Assembly (NCBI RefSeq): GCF_001936475.1
Contig: NZ_MSPQ01000019.1
Span: forward strand, 1-57,578
Direction of reading: 5' to 3'
Source of the DNA: Algoriphagus marinus
GTDB taxonomy: Bacteria > Bacteroidota > Bacteroidia > Cytophagales > Cyclobacteriaceae
DNA length: 57,578 bases
The translations under genes and the position numbers were made by a program. Below, in pieces: positions 52,367-57,578 of this stretch. Position 1 is the first letter of the stretch. Every line of letters starts with the position of its first letter. Below the pieces are notes generated by a model. The model saw only the letters and a list, made by a program, of their open reading frames with translations. It was not told the DNA's origin and did not search any database.

Positions 52367-53097
52367 TTCTTTTTTAGAATTGACGCAATCCAGCGTTTCA
52401 AAGGATTTATAGCCAATTGTTTTTTTAAGAGATCTATTTGGTTGTCTTTATTTTGATTGATTCGCTCAAATAATTCAGGATGAACTAGTGGCAAATGGGA
52501 TGATGAGTATTTTAATGCTAATTCATGAGTATTCTTTACAACCAAAAAAATGTTTTGCTTGTACCAGAAATCCACATTTGGATTATTCCAGATTAATGGT
52601 CTAATAATATCCAAAAACACAAAATCATGTTCTTCAAAAAGCTTAGCCCAGTAGTTAGGCCACTGCTCATTAATATGGTTTTGACCTCCTTGACCTGGTA
52701 TAGCTGCAGAAAAAAGAATAACATCAGAATGCCGTACGAGTGATTGTACAACAATAGGAGCTGAGTCAGAAACCAAATGTTCTACAACTTCAAGACAAAT
52801 AGCGATATCAAAATGTTGATCAAGATTAAATCCTTTATTTAAGTCGGTAGCGATAAATTCCTTTTTGGAAATATTTGAAAAAAGAAGAGACTTATCATCA
52901 TAATCACCGTCAATACCTCTAATAATGGGTATACCATTACTTTTTGCAATTGCCAACCAAGTACCAATACCACAACCCACATCCAAAACAGAATTAAACG
53001 ATTGAAAACTTCTTAATAATGGAATGACAACTTCTGCAGACTTTTTATTATAAACCTGCAAATCATAACTAAATATTCTATTATTCATTCTATCCAT
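52363..53097 (-). CDS. Class I SAM-dependent methyltransferase
   Basis: A 244-residue protein. The SAM-binding VLDVGCGIGTWLA is at about 37-49, with EVVEHL as motif post-II and an acidic DGDYDD segment. This Rossmann methyltransferase type is common in O-antigen loci, where it methylates a terminal sugar or nucleotide-linked sugar. ATG 53097 (or 53088) overlaps the fucosyltransferase stop by about 13 bases. Substrate unknown. Confidence 0.85.
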   Translation of the reverse strand: MDRMNNRIFSYDLQVYNKKSAEVVIPLLRSFQSFNSVLDVGCGIGTWLAIAKSNGIPIIRGIDGDYDDKSLLFSNISKKEFIATDLNKGFNLDQHFDIAICLEVVEHLVSDSAPIVVQSLVRHSDVILFSAAIPGQGGQNHINEQWPNYWAKLFEEHDFVFLDIIRPLIWNNPNVDFWYKQNIFLVVKNTHELALKYSSSHLPLVHPELFERINQNKDNQIDLLKKQLAINPLKRWIASILKKK

Positions 53098-53915
53098 GTA
53101 AACTCATCAATCATAATACCTTTAGGATATTCGATTCCTACATTATATCCCACCCAATTTTTAGGTGCATAAACTTTCTTATTTGGTTTTTTATTTAAAA
53201 AAGCGCCCCACCAAGAAAAGGAACTATTTGGTATGATCAATGTATCTGATTTCATCAAAAAAATAAAATCGACTATAAAATTATCATTTATAAAAACCAT
53301 ATTATGATTTAGCTCTTTAAGAAATTTTTTAGCTTCCAAAATATCATCTGATATTATAATAACTTTATCATATACTTTCAGATCTATTTGTTGTAAAACC
53401 CTTTTCAACCAATCTAATGGCAAAAAAGCATTTGAGTTTATTTCCTGAAAAATAACTGTTTTATATTCTTTAATTCTTAAATTAATGGTTATTATTTTTG
53501 AATTATTAACCCATGAATATTTTTTCTCAAACTTCTTAATGATCCTATCTTTAATTTTCAAATGATTGATTAATTCTTGCTTATGATTTATAAAAAACAT
53601 TCCATCTTGAAAAAAACCTTCAATTCTTAATGGAAATATTATATTATCAGGTATCTCGTTATTAGTTAAACAGGAGTTATTTATAATTTCAAATTTAGGC
53701 TTAAATACTTTCTGAATAATTGTCAAAAAATAAATTGAAATGGAAGATCTAAAAATATAATTATTAGACTTAATTTCAAAAATATTAAGCCAAAAACCAA
53801 AAACTGAACAAGGCAATAAATAAATATTCTTTTTATAAATATTCGAAATAATATAAGCATATGAATATTGAAACAATTGATTTCCTAATCGTCCCTTTAG
53901 TTTCAAAAAAATCAT
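53085..53915 (-). CDS. GT11 family alpha-1,2-fucosyltransferase-like protein
   Basis: A 276-residue GT11 enzyme. The N-terminus LKGRLGNQLFQYSYA is the family's conserved entry motif, INLRIKEY is the acidic/basic donor motif (a variant of HxRxxD: this protein has NLRIKE), and the C-terminal IPNSSFSWWGAFLN is the canonical GT11 signature. It is expected to transfer L-fucose from GDP-L-fucose, made by ManC, Gmd and Fcl of the left part of the window. The divergent HxR motif is worth noting. It is coupled to the neighbours by overlaps and is very A+T-rich. Confidence 0.87.
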   Translation of the reverse strand: MIFLKLKGRLGNQLFQYSYAYIISNIYKKNIYLLPCSVFGFWLNIFEIKSNNYIFRSSISIYFLTIIQKVFKPKFEIINNSCLTNNEIPDNIIFPLRIEGFFQDGMFFINHKQELINHLKIKDRIIKKFEKKYSWVNNSKIITINLRIKEYKTVIFQEINSNAFLPLDWLKRVLQQIDLKVYDKVIIISDDILEAKKFLKELNHNMVFINDNFIVDFIFLMKSDTLIIPNSSFSWWGAFLNKKPNKKVYAPKNWVGYNVGIEYPKGIMIDEFTWIE

Positions 53916-54685
53916 TTGCGAAAAACCCCCCTTATTTTTTTTACAAATTTTATAATTCTGGATTTTTGATAAAATTTCAATTCCAAATTTAGATCATTAA
54001 TTTCCTCTTTATACCTCAAAACATCACCCATAAGAGAAAAGGTTTTGATTTTATCAGTTTCAAACCTAATAGAATCAAAAATATCATTACTTGATTCAGA
54101 AACTAAAAGAACACCTAAACCGGTGCCATTATCTTGGATAAATGAAGGATATTTATTTGAAAGCTCTTCCCAGAATATATGAACTCCAAAATCAGAATCT
54201 TTGACAAGTATATCATGAAATAAAACAATTCCGTTAGTTTTCATTTTAGGAAGGTAATCTTCAAAATCTTTTTTGACAGCATCATACGTATGATATCCAT
54301 CAATATGAAGAAGATCTATTGAATTATCACTGAAAGAAGCAACTGCTTCTTCAAATGTCATTTTTAAAAGAGTGCAATTGTCAGCATAGTTTAATTTGAC
54401 ATAACTAAAAAGATCATGATATATCAAGTCAGAATAGTTCTTTGAGTGATTATCACCTAACCAAGTATCTATAGCATAAACTTTCGTGTTTAGATTGTTT
54501 GATTGACATGCTTCAAGAATTGAAATTAATGAATTTCCACTATGAGTACCGAGCTCAACTACTAAACCTGGTTTAATCTCCTCAATCAAATATTTTACAA
54601 AAGGAGTATGATTTAGCCAACAAAATGGAGGTTTAATTCTTGCCAGACTTTCGTATTTAGTATTTTTTTTATTTAATCCTTTCAT
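53912..54685 (-). CDS. Class I SAM-dependent methyltransferase (CmcI/MT_24-like)
   Basis: A 257-residue protein. The SAM site is VVELGTHSGNSLIS at about 42-55, and LLHIDGYHTYDAVKKDFEDY is the second family hallmark, with LFHDILV after it. The C-terminus is helical and basic (KSRIIKFVKKIRGVFRK), possibly a membrane-binding or coiled-coil tail, as seen in chain-terminating methyltransferases. It overlaps the Wzt gene by 17 bases. It may cap the growing glycan; this is inference from its place beside Wzt. Confidence 0.85.
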   Translation of the reverse strand: MKGLNKKNTKYESLARIKPPFCWLNHTPFVKYLIEEIKPGLVVELGTHSGNSLISILEACQSNNLNTKVYAIDTWLGDNHSKNYSDLIYHDLFSYVKLNYADNCTLLKMTFEEAVASFSDNSIDLLHIDGYHTYDAVKKDFEDYLPKMKTNGIVLFHDILVKDSDFGVHIFWEELSNKYPSFIQDNGTGLGVLLVSESSNDIFDSIRFETDKIKTFSLMGDVLRYKEEINDLNLELKFYQKSRIIKFVKKIRGVFRK

Positions 54686-55901
54686 ATTTTAAAAACAATT
54701 TCCCATAATCAATATTCGACCATTTATAAAACTCACTTCCATTATCATAAATTTCAAATTGACAAACATTATCAAAATAAAAGAAGGATTCATATTCGTC
54801 ATGAACATTTATTAACCATTTATAATTATTTGGTGTAAGAATTCCCCCTTCTATTAAAAGAACAAATTCATTTTCCCCTTCTACAACATCAAAAGGTTTG
54901 ACATGAATTGTTGAAATTTTATAACCATTTAAATCTGTTAGTAGTAATGCTACTATTGTGTTCTTTTTCCCGATTTTCGAATTGAATGTAATTTGTATTT
55001 CAAAATCTAAATTATGAGGAACCCTATTCAAAATTTGTGAACAAGAATTGCTAAAAATTTTAAAATTAATCAATTCAATTAAATCATTTTTAAAAATATC
55101 TTTAATTGAGTTATTACCATCGTCTAAATAATATGAAATTGCAGTATTTTTATCTCCACAATAACTAACCCTTCCTGAGTTTATAACCAAACCTCCCGTG
55201 CAAATTGATTGAATAGCCCCCATATTATGACTTACCAATAAAACCGTTCTACCTTGAGATTTACTAATGTGATCCATTTTACCTAGGCACTTTTGTTGGA
55301 ATTCAAAATCTCCCACTGCAAGTACCTCATCAACAATTAAAATCTCAGGCTCCAAGTGGGCTGCCACAGAAAATCCCAAGCGAACCTTCATCCCAGAGGA
55401 ATAAAACTTCACAGGGGTATCAATAAACTTTTCGACCCCAGAAAAATCAATAATCTCCTCCAACTTAGAATCTATTTCTCGACGTGTCATTCCTAGAATA
55501 GTCCCGTTCATATAGATGTTTTCTCTACCAGAAAGTTCGGGATGAAATCCTGTACCGACTTCAAGTAATGAAGCTACACGACCATGGATTTCAATTTTTC
55601 CAGAAGTTGGCTCGGTTATTTGGGAAAGGATTTTCAATAGCGTTGATTTCCCCGCTCCATTTTTACCAATAATTCCCAAGACCTCTCCTTCTTTGACCTC
55701 AAAATTAATATCCTTAAGTGCCCAGAAAACAGATTCATCTTCTACACCGAATTTGCTCATCGCACGTAATTGCTTCAGATTTTCCCAAGGTGATTTAATT
55801 ACATTTCCGATTTGGCCGATAAGAGTCTCCGCTTGCTTTTCCTTTAGACCAAGTCGATAGCGCTTGGAGAGATCTTTTACTTTTATAACAGTGTTAGACA
55901 T
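54669..55901 (-). CDS. Wzt-like polysaccharide ABC transporter ATPase
   Basis: A 410-residue ATP-binding subunit with a C-terminal glycan-binding-like extension. Walker A GKNGAGKS is at 79-86, the signature YSSGMKVRLG at 167-176, Walker B ILIVDE at 187-192 and the H-loop VLLVSHN near 218. Residues about 250-410 form a beta-rich domain like the Wzt carbohydrate-binding domain that recognises finished O-antigen. The permease Wzm is not visible in the window and may lie past the right edge. This implies ABC-dependent export for the right-hand locus, in contrast to Wzx/Wzy on the left. Confidence 0.92.
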   Translation of the reverse strand: MSNTVIKVKDLSKRYRLGLKEKQAETLIGQIGNVIKSPWENLKQLRAMSKFGVEDESVFWALKDINFEVKEGEVLGIIGKNGAGKSTLLKILSQITEPTSGKIEIHGRVASLLEVGTGFHPELSGRENIYMNGTILGMTRREIDSKLEEIIDFSGVEKFIDTPVKFYSSGMKVRLGFSVAAHLEPEILIVDEVLAVGDFEFQQKCLGKMDHISKSQGRTVLLVSHNMGAIQSICTGGLVINSGRVSYCGDKNTAISYYLDDGNNSIKDIFKNDLIELINFKIFSNSCSQILNRVPHNLDFEIQITFNSKIGKKNTIVALLLTDLNGYKISTIHVKPFDVVEGENEFVLLIEGGILTPNNYKWLINVHDEYESFFYFDNVCQFEIYDNGSEFYKWSNIDYGKLFLKYERIK

Positions 55902-56680
55902 TATTCTCTTAATGAGCCTATTTTATATTTTAAAAGCTTACGAAGAATTAAAAGCTTATTGATTATTCCAACTGGTTTATTCCAAGCCCATTGCCAGGTA
56001 ACTTTCCATTGCTTTAATCTTGAGGAATTTGAAGTTCCTTTCCAGATCCTATTTCCCCCATGAATTCTTACCATTGAAACGGGTGCAGATAAATCACCTG
56101 ATACCAGACGACCATAAAACGCTAATTTTAACCATAACTCTGAATCTTGATGCAGGGTCAAGGATTTATTAAATAAACCTGCTTTGAATAATAAATCTTT
56201 TTTTATAATCAAACCATTCGTATGAAAATGACCATAAGTCCCTCGAATCAGATAATGAAATAGCTTGTGTGAAGGAATTTCTTTTTTAATTCCATAAATT
56301 TTATTTGACCCATTGAAGTATTGAATAGGCTGATAAACCCCTTCAAAATCAGTTGCTGAATTCAAAAGAAATTTAAATGATTCAAATCGATTGACTAGGA
56401 AATAATCATCAGCATCCAAAAACGAGATCCAATTATTTGATGCTTTTTGAATACCTAAATTTCTTGAAGCAGCTGGTCCAAAATTTTTAAATTCTTGATG
56501 ATGAACTAGTATTACTTTATTTTGAGCTTTAAAAAGATTATTCAAATCACTAAAAGGAATATCTGGACATCCATCATATACAACTATTATCTCAGAAACT
56601 AATTCTTGTTTAATTACAGAATTAACAGATTCTAGAATAAAGTTTGAAGCCTTATAAAAAGGAATAATCACTGAAATCAT
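55901..56680 (-). CDS. GT2-family glycosyltransferase
   Basis: A 259-residue GT-A protein with SVIIPFYKASNFILESVNSV, VYDGCPDIP, and FLDADDYFL (metal site). It shares one base with the Wzt start and overlaps the next GT4 gene by four bases. No unusual features. Confidence 0.88.
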   Translation of the reverse strand: MISVIIPFYKASNFILESVNSVIKQELVSEIIVVYDGCPDIPFSDLNNLFKAQNKVILVHHQEFKNFGPAASRNLGIQKASNNWISFLDADDYFLVNRFESFKFLLNSATDFEGVYQPIQYFNGSNKIYGIKKEIPSHKLFHYLIRGTYGHFHTNGLIIKKDLLFKAGLFNKSLTLHQDSELWLKLAFYGRLVSGDLSAPVSMVRIHGGNRIWKGTSNSSRLKQWKVTWQWAWNKPVGIINKLLILRKLLKYKIGSLRE

Positions 56681-57578
56681 CTCAAGCTATAAATTTCTAA
56701 TAGCTTTTTGCCCAACACTTTGTAATCAAAATTTTCCTGAACATATTTCCTACCTCTTTTCCCCATTTCTTCTATGATTTCTGGAAAATTAAAAAGATGA
56801 ATGATTTTTTCTACAAAGCCCTCTATGTCATTCTCTTCTACTACATAACCTGTTACTCCATCAATTAAGCCATATTTCATTCCTCCTGCACTGGAAACAA
56901 TTACTGGCAATTCCATAGCTTGAGCTTCTTGTACTACCAAGCCCTGATTTTCAGCTCTGCTTGTTTTAGGATCAGTAATGCCAGGTGCAATGAATACAGA
57001 GGATTGGGATAATTTGACCTTAATATCTTTTTGATCTAAAGCTCCTAACAGAAAAGCATATTCCTGAAGATTATTAGCCTGAATAAAGTCTTCACAACTC
57101 TTTCGCTCAGGTCCTTCTCCTATGATATCGAGGAAAATAGGAAATTCTCGTTCATGAAGTATTTGAAGAATTTTTAAAGCATTAATGGGGGATTTCCAAT
57201 CAATCAACCTGCCAATAAATATTATCCTAAAATCCTTATTTGGTTTAAAATCAGAATTAGAAAAATAAGAAGTATCCAGCGATACTGGAAGTGATCTAAT
57301 TTTTTTTGACTCTACATTGGGAAAATCCTCTAATATATTGTAGGTGTACTTAGAATTAACAGTAAAATATTTACAAAATTTAAAAAGATTTTCATATTTG
57401 AATTGGTAATATTTTTGATGATTAGGAAGTAAATCAAACCCATGAAATGAATGGACAATTTCACACTTTTTTAAAAGCTTGATTTTTTTTAAAAAGCAAA
57501 TTAGTTCTCCAACATGTCCAAAGTGAGTATGTGTAATTTTGAACTCATCTATTGTTAAAAAAAAATCTAAATTATTAA
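56677..57578 (-). CDS. GT4-family glycosyltransferase, partial (5' end outside window)
   Basis: The frame stays open to the window edge, so the gene is longer than the ATG-initiated 176 codons at 57207. Reading the minus strand upstream gives IFIGRLIDWKSPINALKILQ, the normal GT4 donor-domain entry, and further up HGFDLLPN and ITHTHFGHVGELICFLKK of the acceptor domain. The donor domain continues with DIIGEGPERKSCEDF and AENQGLVVQEAQAMELPVIV. About 300 codons are visible. It belongs to the right-hand polysaccharide operon. Confidence 0.9.
   Translation of the reverse strand, partial: NNLDFFLTIDEFKITHTHFGHVGELICFLKKIKLLKKCEIVHSFHGFDLLPNHQKYYQFKYENLFKFCKYFTVNSKYTYNILEDFPNVESKKIRSLPVSLDTSYFSNSDFKPNKDFRIIFIGRLIDWKSPINALKILQILHEREFPIFLDIIGEGPERKSCEDFIQANNLQEYAFLLGALDQKDIKVKLSQSSVFIAPGITDPKTSRAENQGLVVQEAQAMELPVIVSSAGGMKYGLIDGVTGYVVEENDIEGFVEKIIHLFNFPEIIEEMGKRGRKYVQENFDYKVLGKKLLEIYSLR

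Overview
The window is about 57.6 kb of AT-rich DNA from a member of the Bacteroidota, most likely a Cytophagales/Cyclobacteriaceae-type bacterium (for example an Algoriphagus-like genus; this is inference). The reasons are the candidate promoters of the TAnnTTTG type, the Wza-like lipoproteins paired with fused Wzc-like kinases, the Wzi-family outer-membrane protein, and several copies of four-helix-bundle (S23/IVS) genes. Almost every gene serves surface polysaccharide synthesis. No rRNA, tRNA, CRISPR array or recognisable transposase was seen.

Layout. (1) 0.5-16.9 kb, minus strand: a Wzx/Wzy-type locus. It holds a PglF/PglE/PglC-like set (4,6-dehydratase, aminotransferase, phosphoglycosyl transferase), a WecA/MraY-like initiating transferase, a Wzi protein, a WecG/TagA transferase, a hexapeptide acyltransferase, two GT4 enzymes, a Wzy-like polymerase, a Wzx flippase and, unexpectedly, paralogues of the peptidoglycan enzymes MurB and MurA. 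(2) 15.9-22.3 kb: nucleotide sugars, namely UDP-GlcNAc C4 epimerase, UDP-HexNAc dehydrogenase, and Gmd, Fcl and ManC for GDP-L-fucose. Two four-helix-bundle genes and many 7-8 bp period repeats are mixed in. (3) 23.8-27.7 kb: a gene-free repeat field with 219-bp tandem units and other hairpin-rich families. (4) 27.7-35.3 kb: two Wza/Wzc pairs flanking kdsB. (5) 35.3-36.5 kb: an array of about 16-bp mini-hairpin units. (6) 36.5-42 kb, plus strand: GNAT, membrane protein, third four-helix-bundle gene, polysaccharide deacetylase and a GT4. (7) 42-43.3 kb: palindromic repeats around a GIY-YIG gene. (8) 43.3-57.6 kb, minus strand: GT4 and GT2 enzymes, a GT11 fucosyltransferase, two methyltransferases and a Wzt ATPase. 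This looks like a second, ABC-transporter-dependent polysaccharide locus that continues past the right edge.

The most interesting signal is a recurring arrangement. Each of three divergent four-helix-bundle genes lies between inverted arms made of degenerate 7-8 bp repeats, and each has its own repeat word. Gene-less versions of the arms lie in neighbouring intergenic gaps and, for two of the families, as in-frame insertions inside gmd and a GT4 gene. Shorter tracts of related type sit inside fcl and two more GT4 genes. The architecture resembles 23S rRNA intervening sequences (inverted stem plus S23 protein), but here it is spread through a polysaccharide locus. The second main point is the MurA/MurB pair with intact catalytic residues inside the locus, which suggests a lactyl-ether (muramic-type) sugar in the polymer.
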